Part shown: in pieces, positions 1 to 5,280 of the stretch
How positions within the stretch are numbered: the stretch's first letter is position 1
Layout: each line of letters starts with the position of its first letter
Assembly: GCA_934434905.1 (NCBI GenBank)
Contig: CAKSAI010000222.1
Coordinates: 1-5,701, forward strand
Reading direction: 5' to 3'
Length of the DNA stretch: 5,701 nucleotides
From: an uncultured Lachnospiraceae bacterium
Lineage (GTDB): Bacteria > Bacillota > Clostridia > Lachnospirales > Lachnospiraceae
Translations under genes and position numbers: made by a program
Notes under the pieces: generated by a model
Databases searched by the model: none
Seen by the model: only the letters and a program-made list of their open reading frames with translations
Told to the model about the DNA's origin: nothing

Positions 1-92
1 GTCTCATCTACCAGGACAGCCTTGATCCTGGTGGAGCCCAGTTCGATGCCGATGGCTGTCCGGGCTGTTTTGATGGCTGTTATTGCATCCAT
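1..92 (-). CDS. FGGY-family sugar kinase, N-terminal 30 codons (probable ribulokinase), cut by window edge
   Basis: Only the start of the gene is in the window; it runs off the left edge. The visible residues begin MDAITAIKTARTAIG and continue with I-E-L-G-S-T-R-I-K-A-V-L, the first phosphate-binding strand and turn of the ASKHA/FGGY sugar kinase fold (G-I-E-L-G-S-T at residues 15-21). The ATG at 92-90 is supported by a strong AGGAGG site at about 102-107 with an 8 to 10 base spacer. Known for the family: FGGY kinases phosphorylate sugars such as L-ribulose, xylulose or glycerol in the cytoplasm. Inferred: directly after araA, the product is most likely L-ribulokinase, which phosphorylates the L-ribulose that AraA makes. 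A true AraB and the divergent clostridial ribulokinase type cannot be told apart from 30 residues, so no symbol is given. Kinase assignment is fairly secure; substrate rests on position. Confidence 0.8.
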   Translation of the reverse strand, partial: MDAITAIKTARTAIGIELGSTRIKAVLVDE

Positions 93-110
93 GATATGTA
101 TCCTCCTAAA

Positions 111-169
111 TTTCACTCCGCAGTGCGTTTCACTCCGCAGTGCGAACTCGCGAGCAAGCTCGCTCGTTC
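111..169. repeat. Intergenic repetitive element: tandem 17-base direct repeat plus a GC-rich hairpin
   Basis: The 84-base gap between araA and the kinase is mostly structured. A 17-base unit (TTTCACTCCGCAGTGCG on the plus strand) occurs twice back to back at 111-127 and 128-144, and each copy contains the small palindrome CACT-CCGC-AGTG. Next to it is a hairpin: GCGAGC at 150-155 and GCTCGC at 158-163, extended after a two-base mismatch by GAAC (144-147) and GTTC (166-169). In the minus-strand transcript the core reads GCGAG-CUUG-CUCGC, a stem closed by a stable CUUG-type loop. There is no T-run after it, so it is not a classical terminator. It resembles dispersed intergenic palindromic elements; it could stabilise or process the araA-kinase mRNA. 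That role is inferred. Confidence 0.7.
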
Positions 170-176
170 ACGTGGC

Positions 177-1676
177 TTACCTTGAATATACCACATTTCC
201 CAGCATTATGTCACGCTTTAAATTGGAAATTGTTGTATTTTCGTCAATATAGATAGCTTCGATTCCCATAGCCGCTGCCCAATCGCCCAGTTGTTCGGCG
301 GTGAGGTCGTAGGTGAAGGCTGTATGATGGGCGCCGCCGGCCAGGATCCAGGCTTCGCAGCCGGTATAGAAGTCTGGTCTCGGTGTCCAGAAGTTGGTGG
401 CTACCGGAAGCTTTGGCATGGGCTTCTCCACATGCTTGCAATCCACCGTGTTGATCAGCAGACGGAAGCGATCACCCAGATCCACCAGAGAAGCTGCGAT
501 TCCTGTACCTTCCTTGGATGTGAATACCAGACGGGCCGGATCCTCCCGATTTCCCATGGAGAGCGGCTGGCACTTGATGCTGATGGGTCCTTCCGAGATA
601 GAAGGGCAGATTTCCAGCATATGCGCCTGGAGGATTCCTTCTTTTCCGGGCACCAGATTATAGGTATAATCCTCCAGCATAGAGGTGCCTTTGGCATTCT
701 TCATCCCGGCAGTCATCACCTTCATCAGACGCACCATGGCAGCCACCTTCCAGTCACCCTCAGCGCCGAAGCCATATCCCTTTTCCATCAGGCGCTGAAT
801 AGCAAGACCCGGCAGTTGTTTTAAAGCTCCCAGATCGTCGAAGTGCGTGACAATGGCCTGATAATTCTTCTCCTGCAGGAAGCGTTCGAAGCCCAGCTCG
901 ATCTGTGCCTGCACAGCAACATGACGACGGAACTCTTCCGGGGAGCGGCCTTCCAGCAGAATCTCATACTTATCGTAATATTCCTCTACCAGGGCTTCGG
1001 TATCTGCCTGGGAGACGGCTGCCACGGACTCTGCGATCTCGTTTACCGGATAAGCGTCGATCTCCCAGCCAAACTTCATCTGAGCTTCCACCTTGTCGCC
1101 CTCGGTGACGGCCACATTGCGCATATTGTCGGCCACCCGCATCACACGGATATGGCTGCTCTCAACGATCCCGACAGCAGTCCGCATAAAGGAGGCGATC
1201 TTCTCCTGCACGCTTCTGTCGCTCCAGTACCCCACCACCACCTTGCGCTCAATCCCCATGCGGGTCACCATGTGGCCCCACTCCCGATCGCCGTGGGCTG
1301 ACTGGTTTTCATTCATAAAATCCATGTCGATGGTGTCGTAAGGAATCTCCTCGTTAAACTGGGTATGTAAATGCAGCAGTGGCTTGCGATTCTCCTTAAG
1401 ACCCAGGATCCAGGACTTGGCAGGCGAGAAGGTATGACACCAGACAATAACACCGGCGCAGGTATCATCAAGATTCGCCTCGTTGAAGGTTCTGCGGATG
1501 ACTTCGTTGGTGATCAACGTGGGCTTCAACACAATCTCATAGGGAAGCAGGCCAATCTGGTTCAATCGCTCCACAATGACAGCGGAGTGCTCTGCTACTT
1601 TGTGCAGGCACTCCGCGCCATATAGATCCTGGGAACCGGTACAAAACCAGAACTTGTAATTTTTTTGTAATTCCAT
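177..1676 (-). CDS. araA: L-arabinose isomerase
   Basis: This cytoplasmic enzyme converts L-arabinose to L-ribulose, the first step of the bacterial isomerase pathway, using a divalent metal (usually Mn2+). The product is 499 residues, against about 500 for E. coli AraA, so it is full length. It opens with the N-terminal G-S-Q-x-L-Y-G motif (residues 14-20). The metal-binding residues of the family are all in recognisable places: E306 in GFGAEGDW, E335 in MLEDYTY, H352 in AHMLEICPS, and the His pair H450-H451 in GGAHHTAF. The ATG at 1676-1674 has an AGGAGGA ribosome site at 1685-1691 with an 8-base spacer. The gene has its own likely promoter and operator-like repeats at 1743-1778. The sugar kinase follows after 84 bases, consistent with an araA-kinase unit. 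In spot counts it is more GC-rich than the surface-protein genes upstream. It is intact, with no frameshift or missing residue seen. Confidence 0.97.
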   Translation of the reverse strand: MELQKNYKFWFCTGSQDLYGAECLHKVAEHSAVIVERLNQIGLLPYEIVLKPTLITNEVIRRTFNEANLDDTCAGVIVWCHTFSPAKSWILGLKENRKPLLHLHTQFNEEIPYDTIDMDFMNENQSAHGDREWGHMVTRMGIERKVVVGYWSDRSVQEKIASFMRTAVGIVESSHIRVMRVADNMRNVAVTEGDKVEAQMKFGWEIDAYPVNEIAESVAAVSQADTEALVEEYYDKYEILLEGRSPEEFRRHVAVQAQIELGFERFLQEKNYQAIVTHFDDLGALKQLPGLAIQRLMEKGYGFGAEGDWKVAAMVRLMKVMTAGMKNAKGTSMLEDYTYNLVPGKEGILQAHMLEICPSISEGPISIKCQPLSMGNREDPARLVFTSKEGTGIAASLVDLGDRFRLLINTVDCKHVEKPMPKLPVATNFWTPRPDFYTGCEAWILAGGAHHTAFTYDLTAEQLGDWAAAMGIEAIYIDENTTISNLKRDIMLGNVVYSR

Positions 1677-1740
1677 GGTAAGAATCCTCCTTGTATCGCC
1701 CTTGCAAATAGCGCAGGCTAAACTTCTTTGTTTCTTACCA
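1676..1740 (-). repeat. 9-base inverted repeat linking the araA leader 5' end and its start codon
   Basis: On the minus strand TGGTAAGAA (1740-1732) is exactly complementary to TTCTTACCA (1684-1676), with 47 bases between. The second arm fills the spacer between the AGGAGG site and the ATG and includes the A of the start codon. If transcription starts at or upstream of about 1740, the leader could fold back on the initiation region; if it starts nearer 1736 only part of the first arm is transcribed. The repeat is plain in the sequence; any role in translation control is speculative. Confidence 0.35.
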
Positions 1741-1742
1741 CT

Positions 1743-1772
1743 ATTTTACTACTTGTACCCTTGTCTTTACAA
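1743..1772 (-). promoter_or_regulatory. Probable sigma-A-type promoter of araA
   Basis: On the minus strand a -35-like TTGTAA (1772-1767) is followed 18 bases later by a -10-like TAAAAT (1748-1743). Transcription would start near 1736 and give a leader of about 60 bases before the araA ATG. Both hexamers match the TTGACA/TATAAT consensus imperfectly but at acceptable spacing, and they lie in the only sizeable gap between the surface-protein gene and araA. Both hexamers lie within or overlap the 13-base repeats at 1745-1778, the arrangement expected for repression. The start site is an estimate. Confidence 0.5.
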
Positions 1773-1778
1773 CTTGTA
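1745..1778. promoter_or_regulatory. Two operator-like 13-base repeats over the araA promoter
   Basis: On the minus strand TACAAGTTGTAAA (1778-1766) and TACAAGTAGTAAA (1757-1745) match at 12 of 13 positions and start exactly 21 bases apart, two helical turns. The first holds a perfect odd-length palindrome, TACAA-G-TTGTA; the second is the same with one broken pair. On the plus strand each copy carries CTTGTA followed by C or T, which resembles the TTGTAC half-site of AraR, the GntR/LacI-type arabinose repressor of Bacillus. Because they cover both promoter hexamers, a repressor bound here would block transcription of araA. The identity of the regulator is inferred, and no regulator gene is in the window. 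Confidence 0.5.
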
Positions 1779-1792
1779 TGGTTACGCTCCCA
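1779..1792 (-). promoter_or_regulatory. Weak candidate catabolite-responsive (cre) site upstream of araA
   Basis: The minus-strand sequence TGGGAGCGTAACCA keeps the TG...CG...CA frame of the CcpA operator, with a single mismatch to the loose form TGNAANCGNWNNCA but more mismatches to stricter versions. It lies just upstream of the candidate -35 box. Arabinose genes in Firmicutes are commonly under CcpA control, which makes the location reasonable, but a match to such a degenerate pattern is weak evidence. Confidence 0.25.
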
Positions 1793-1832
1793 GTGCCTTT
1801 CCAACACGCCACATATAAAGGGCATGCAATCT

Positions 1833-3338
1833 TTATAATTCCAACTGCCGCCTACGCTGGCATAACAGCGCCACCAGAGCCATACCGGAAACTATCAGAA
1901 GCACCACCGGAAGCACAGTAACAGAATCACCGGTCTTTGGAATGATATTGGCCTCTTCCTTCAAAGCATAGTGTACGGTGACTCCAGGATTCACGCTGAC
2001 ATAGGAGGTCGGCGTCTCCGGCAAAGTCGGATTCTGACCGGGGAAAATATCCTGAATAGTCTGTCCGTCACGCGTAATTCGAATATTGGCATAGCGAATG
2101 GTTATCGTTTTCCCAGCCAACTCCTTGCAGGAAGCCATGTCTACAGCGAATATGACCGCCGGGCCAACTCCCTCTGGCAGTTTGGTAATAAAGTTGTCCG
2201 TAACCTTAATCGAGCGATGATACCACTTTTTATGCGCATAGTCAGACAGATCCGATGCCGGGTGGGAACCGACACCCTTGTCATCAATGCCATTTCCCCG
2301 TAGAATCTGATCTGGTTCATAGCCAAAGCACAGATCTAAGCCGCCAATCCCTGCTACATCATCCGAAAACCAGACGTCATACTCTAATTTGTCCCCCTTC
2401 TGGAAACGGAAATTATAATCCATGGTAAAAAGAATATCATAAATGGCCGCTGCTCCACTGGCATTCTGCGAAAAAGTCAATGTCATTTCTACCAATTTGT
2501 CAGCCGCGTTGGCCTCTTTTTCACTTCCATTTCCAATTTCTCCGCTGGTTCCTTCTCCGCTGGTTCCTTCTCCGTTCTGCCCGCCGGATCCTTCACCACT
2601 TTCTCCTCCAGTGCCTTCTCCACTTCCGCCTTCCACAGCTACATTCACCAGCTGATAGCTTACGGCAGCACCCGGATTTACCGATACATAGGAAACAGGT
2701 GATTCCGGCAGAACCGTATTCTGTCCGGGATAGATTTTCTGAACCGCCTCTCCACTTCTGGTGATGCGGATATTGTCATAACGGACAATAACCGTCTGCC
2801 CTGCCAGTTCTGCACAAGATGGAATATCCGCCGCAAACACGACAGCCGGACCAACCCCTTCCGGCAGATTGGTAACAAAATTATCGGATACCTGGATAGA
2901 ACGGTGATACCATTTACCATAAGCATAATCGGACAAGTCAGATGCCGGATGAGAGCCAACTCCATTGGCATCGATACCGTTTCCTCGAAGAATCTGATTA
3001 GGCTCATAGCCAAAGCACAGGTCCAGGCCGCCGACTCCTGCCACATCATGGGATACCCACACATCATATTCCAGCTGATCCCCCGCCTGAAAACGGAAAG
3101 TGTTATCCATCGTAAACAAAATATCGTATACAGCTAAAGCTCCCCCTACATTTTCTGGAAAAGCAAGCTTCATCTCTATGCATTCATTTTCCGTACTTCC
3201 AATCCTCGTCTTGCCACTTTCAACATTTTCGTGCAAAACAACATCATCGCCAGTGGCCATTGCCACAGATGCCGGCGATAAGATAAGACCTCCCAGCCCC
3301 ATTGTCAGACAAACCAATATTGCTAATACTCGTTTCAT
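1833..3338 (-). CDS. Sortase-anchored cell-wall protein with two copies of an unrecognised binding-like module
   Basis: The product (501 residues) is built as an exported wall protein. Residues 1-28 are a signal peptide (K-R start, hydrophobic core, cleavage likely after V-A-M-A). Module 1 spans about 52-236 and module 2 about 279-462. A Gly/Ser/Glu linker at 237-275 separates them. The end is a sorting signal: I-P-K-T-G (466-470), a membrane segment (about 474-493) and R495-R497. Over the core (71-195 against 300-424) the two modules match at about 98 of 125 residues by hand alignment. Each has two cysteines (108/175; 337/404), a W-Y-H-R motif (143-146; 372-375), and a Y-[DA]-N-I-R-I motif (187-192; 416-421). 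No catalytic domain is visible. The ATG at 3338 has AAGGAGG at 3345-3351. It follows the lipoprotein gene by 39 bases without a terminator. It probably holds a carbohydrate on the wall; this is inferred from the locus, as the family is not one I can name. Confidence 0.85.
   Translation of the reverse strand: MKRVLAILVCLTMGLGGLILSPASVAMATGDDVVLHENVESGKTRIGSTENECIEMKLAFPENVGGALAVYDILFTMDNTFRFQAGDQLEYDVWVSHDVAGVGGLDLCFGYEPNQILRGNGIDANGVGSHPASDLSDYAYGKWYHRSIQVSDNFVTNLPEGVGPAVVFAADIPSCAELAGQTVIVRYDNIRITRSGEAVQKIYPGQNTVLPESPVSYVSVNPGAAVSYQLVNVAVEGGSGEGTGGESGEGSGGQNGEGTSGEGTSGEIGNGSEKEANAADKLVEMTLTFSQNASGAAAIYDILFTMDYNFRFQKGDKLEYDVWFSDDVAGIGGLDLCFGYEPDQILRGNGIDDKGVGSHPASDLSDYAHKKWYHRSIKVTDNFITKLPEGVGPAVIFAVDMASCKELAGKTITIRYANIRITRDGQTIQDIFPGQNPTLPETPTSYVSVNPGVTVHYALKEEANIIPKTGDSVTVLPVVLLIVSGMALVALLCQRRRQLEL
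1953..2504 (-). repeat. Second module copy in the wall-protein gene
   Basis: This segment encodes residues 279-462 of the wall protein and duplicates 2631-3185 at an offset of about 681 to 687 bases. Nucleotide similarity is also obvious in places, for example around 2317-2365 against 2998-3046 (the FGYEP and GVGGLDLC region). The differences in the core are mostly conservative or surface changes to Lys, Asp and Thr, so this copy is more basic than the first. It points to an in-gene duplication of a whole module. Confidence 0.85.
2538..2574 (-). repeat. 15-base tandem repeat in the linker of the wall protein
   Basis: TTCTCCGCTGGTTCC on the plus strand occurs at 2538-2552 and 2553-2567, followed by a 7-base partial copy to 2574. 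It encodes a five-residue Gly-Glu-Gly-Thr-Ser linker unit. Because the unit is 15 bases, gain or loss of copies keeps the reading frame and would only alter the spacing between the two modules. Confidence 0.85.
2631..3185 (-). repeat. First module copy in the wall-protein gene
   Basis: This segment encodes residues 52-236 of the wall protein. It is the partner of 1953-2504 and more distantly matches the module in the lipoprotein and in the partial gene at the right edge. Its key landmarks are Y-D-I-L-F (71-75), G-G-L-D-L-C (103-108), S-H-P-A-S-D-L-S (129-136), W-Y-H-R (143-146), Y-D-N-I-R-I (187-192), and a closing S-Y-V-S-V-N-P-G stretch (216-223). Confidence 0.85.
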
Positions 3339-3377
3339 GATAAACCTCCTTTTTCCTCACATTTCTATAGTTTTTCC

Positions 3378-4166
3378 CTACTGGGTCACCGGAATCCCGG
3401 CTTCATCCACAATTTGTAATGTAAAGTTCACATTTTCATTCCCATCCAGATCATAAATATAGGTAAACTCGGCAGGCAGCGGATTTTCTCTGCCCGCAAA
3501 TACCGTATAAACGACCTCATCGCCACGCATGATACAAATGTTGTCATACGCTACCGTGATCTGCTGTCCGGCATAGTACTTGATCTCCGGGATATCCACA
3601 GCGATCATCACCGTACCACGAGTCTCGCCATTCGCATTGGCCTCCGCCACAAAATTATCGCCGATGGGAACCCTTCTGGTATACCACTGATTCAGCGCCA
3701 GTCCGGCAATGTTCGTGGTGGGATGGTTCCGAACGGCATGCTGATCCACGCACAGCACATCATCTCGAAGCGATACCTCCAGCTTGTCGCCAGCATACAT
3801 ATCCACTGTTCCGACACCACCCAGCTCATTATAGAGATAGACATCGTACACAAACACATCACCGGGTTCCAACTTAAAAGAGGAATCCAGAACAAAGGTA
3901 CGGTTGTAATACGTGTTCGCTCCGGAAGCATTCACTGCCACATCCATTTTCAGCTGCAGTACATCTCCATGCTCGGATTCCACTGGTGTCTCCGGCTCCT
4001 CAGGCACGATTGGCTCATCTGTATCATCCGTATCTGTGATAGTATCCTCTTTCCTGCCAACATCCTCCTGATCCTTAGGTTCCTTCTGTCCTTTGGTGCC
4101 ACAACCTCCAAAGAGCACAGCGGTCACTAACACCAAACCCAACATGCTTAAAATTTTCCTTCTCAT
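3378..4166 (-). CDS. Membrane-anchored lipoprotein with one copy of the shared module
   Basis: The product (262 residues) begins MRRKILSMLG and has a hydrophobic stretch to a lipobox, L-F-G-G-C, with the lipidated cysteine at residue 22. Residues 27-66 are a charged Asp/Glu/Pro/Thr linker that would hold the rest away from the membrane. Residues from about 68 to the end form a single module related to those in the wall protein: Y-D-V-Y (107-110), G-G-V-G-T-V-D (116-122), N-H-P-T (147-150), W-Y-T-R (161-164), V-D-I-P (190-193), Y-D-N-I-C-I (207-212), and a closing strand near V-N-F-T-L (246-250). It lacks the paired cysteines of the wall copies. It is not a full-size ABC-transporter binding protein. 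Start: ATG at 4166 with AAGAGGTG at 4172-4179. It lies 33 AT-rich bases after the DUF2961 gene, in the same probable operon. Ligand capture at the membrane is inferred. Confidence 0.85.
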   Translation of the reverse strand: MRRKILSMLGLVLVTAVLFGGCGTKGQKEPKDQEDVGRKEDTITDTDDTDEPIVPEEPETPVESEHGDVLQLKMDVAVNASGANTYYNRTFVLDSSFKLEPGDVFVYDVYLYNELGGVGTVDMYAGDKLEVSLRDDVLCVDQHAVRNHPTTNIAGLALNQWYTRRVPIGDNFVAEANANGETRGTVMIAVDIPEIKYYAGQQITVAYDNICIMRGDEVVYTVFAGRENPLPAEFTYIYDLDGNENVNFTLQIVDEAGIPVTQ

Positions 4167-4199
4167 AAATACACCTCTTTCTTTATTTTTATTTTTTAA

Positions 4200-5267
4200 T
4201 TACACAATTTCCAAATACTCCTGATCCGGCAAAGGATATAGTGCCACTCCAAGTTCCTTTCGGTAAAAATAAGCGACCGAAGACACATCATCCTGCAACG
4301 GAAGATAACGTCTCCCACTGCGCCACCCCAACGCCTGAACCGTAACTCGGATATCTTCCGCAAAACGGATGGGATCGCACAGATGCCAGCGATACATGCC
4401 AAATCGTTGCTGACTGTCATAGAGTCCATCTGGCTCAGAGACATAGCTTAAGCCTGCATATGGGGTACAGTATGTCTCATAGCGGTGCGTTTTAAGGTTT
4501 TCAAAATTGTAGGAGCCACAAAAATAATCCTCAAGGCCGGTTCCGCAAATAGTAGGGAACTCACGGTCTCCATCCAGATAGAACTTCACCTCTCCTTCTC
4601 CCCACCAGCCGTTGTTATTGCTGCCCCAGGCCAGGTAGGTTCCCACATAATGTCCCTGTCCAACAGTGTCCAGCAGCGTATACACCTCCTTGTAAGGCAC
4701 CGGGTTTACCCGCCGAAACTGTGCATGGAAGTAAGCGCAGTCCGCTTCCACCTGTCGCAGTTCGTAGTCAATCTGATAATAGATATTCACCTCTTCACTG
4801 CCTCTGTTCTCCATGGTAATACGGCATTTTTTCCGGAAAGCCATGGGCCAGTAGCAATTAAAAGCACTTCCGGGATTCACGCACACCGCCAAAGAAGAGA
4901 CCTTGGAATACGTATTCCAACCGGATGCAAAGAAATCTCCCACCGGGCACTCCACAGAAGGAATACTGCTTTCCTCCCAATAAAACCGCAAGATCAGATT
5001 TCGCCAGGGTCCGGTTGGTGTCAGCCAAATGTGGCGAATCACACCGGGACCACTCATTTCCGCCAGCACAGCCGTTTCGCCTGCAGGAATTCGAATAAAG
5101 GGATTCACCTTCCAGCCAACACCCAAATTCCTGGCGCAGTCTCCTGTCGTGCCTTCTTCCAATGTTGCCCTGCCACCCATCCCTTTTTCACCGGAAGGAT
5201 TTTCCGGTGAAATGGAGCGACTTACCGTCTTCGATAATCTGGACAGGTTCTCAAATTCTGAAATCAT
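4200..5267 (-). CDS. DUF2961 / GH172-type furanosidase, probably intracellular
   Basis: The 355-residue product has the length and motif order of DUF2961 proteins, the family classed as GH172, whose studied members act on alpha-D-fructofuranosyl or D-arabinofuranosyl linkages. Visible landmarks are G-V-I-R-H-I-W-L-T (75-83), C-P-V-G-D-F-F-A-S-G (107-116), W-W-G-E-G-E-V (221-227) and G-T-G-L-E-D-Y-F (242-249). The two catalytic glutamates are likely one in the GEGE motif (E226, or E224) and E246, by analogy with the Glu pair about 20 residues apart in the family; the mapping is inferred. There is no signal peptide or membrane segment, so it should act in the cytoplasm on imported oligosaccharide, unless it is exported in some other way. 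Start: ATG at 5267 with a GAGGTG site at 5275-5280 that overlaps the upstream stop. It sits between two genes carrying the shared module. Family is secure; exact substrate is unknown. Confidence 0.9.
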   Translation of the reverse strand: MISEFENLSRLSKTVSRSISPENPSGEKGMGGRATLEEGTTGDCARNLGVGWKVNPFIRIPAGETAVLAEMSGPGVIRHIWLTPTGPWRNLILRFYWEESSIPSVECPVGDFFASGWNTYSKVSSLAVCVNPGSAFNCYWPMAFRKKCRITMENRGSEEVNIYYQIDYELRQVEADCAYFHAQFRRVNPVPYKEVYTLLDTVGQGHYVGTYLAWGSNNNGWWGEGEVKFYLDGDREFPTICGTGLEDYFCGSYNFENLKTHRYETYCTPYAGLSYVSEPDGLYDSQQRFGMYRWHLCDPIRFAEDIRVTVQALGWRSGRRYLPLQDDVSSVAYFYRKELGVALYPLPDQEYLEIV

Positions 5268-5274
5268 CGTTCTT

Positions 5275-5280
5275 CACCTC
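5275..5280 (-). promoter_or_regulatory. Ribosome binding site of the DUF2961 gene, overlapping the upstream stop codon
   Basis: GAGGTG on the minus strand at 5280-5275 overlaps the TGA stop of the preceding gene (5281-5279) and leads the ATG at 5267 with a 7-base spacer. The overlap fixes the start choice and suggests translational coupling between the module protein and the enzyme. Confidence 0.7.

Noticed and set aside
111..144. CRISPR-like repeats
   Set aside because: The two 17-base units are directly adjacent with no spacer, and no cas gene is present.
291..824. 177-codon open frame on the plus strand inside araA
   Set aside because: It is wholly antisense to an intact, clearly conserved araA, has no ribosome site and its translation has no recognisable domain pattern.
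843..1301. 152-codon plus-strand open frame within araA
   Set aside because: It is also antisense to araA, without a ribosome site or a protein-like pattern; the His and Leu richness is a mirror of the araA codons.
1652..1658. Third ACTTGTA word inside the first codons of araA, as a looping operator
   Set aside because: A seven-base word is expected by chance at this length and it is explained by the Tyr-Lys codons; the rest of the 13-base element is not preserved.
1794..1824. Possible terminator after the wall-protein gene (TGCCTTT with AAAGGGCA)
   Set aside because: The stem has a bulge, the loop is about 16 bases and no T-run follows on the minus strand, so I do not call a terminator.
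4167..4199. AT-rich gap as a promoter or terminator between the DUF2961 and lipoprotein genes
   Set aside because: It is only 33 bases, with no stem before the A/T runs and no spaced -35/-10 pair; it reads as a ribosome-site leader inside an operon.
4485..5210. 241-codon open frame on the plus strand across the DUF2961 gene
   Set aside because: It is antisense to a gene with family motifs intact through its whole length; the long frame is a by-product of codon composition.
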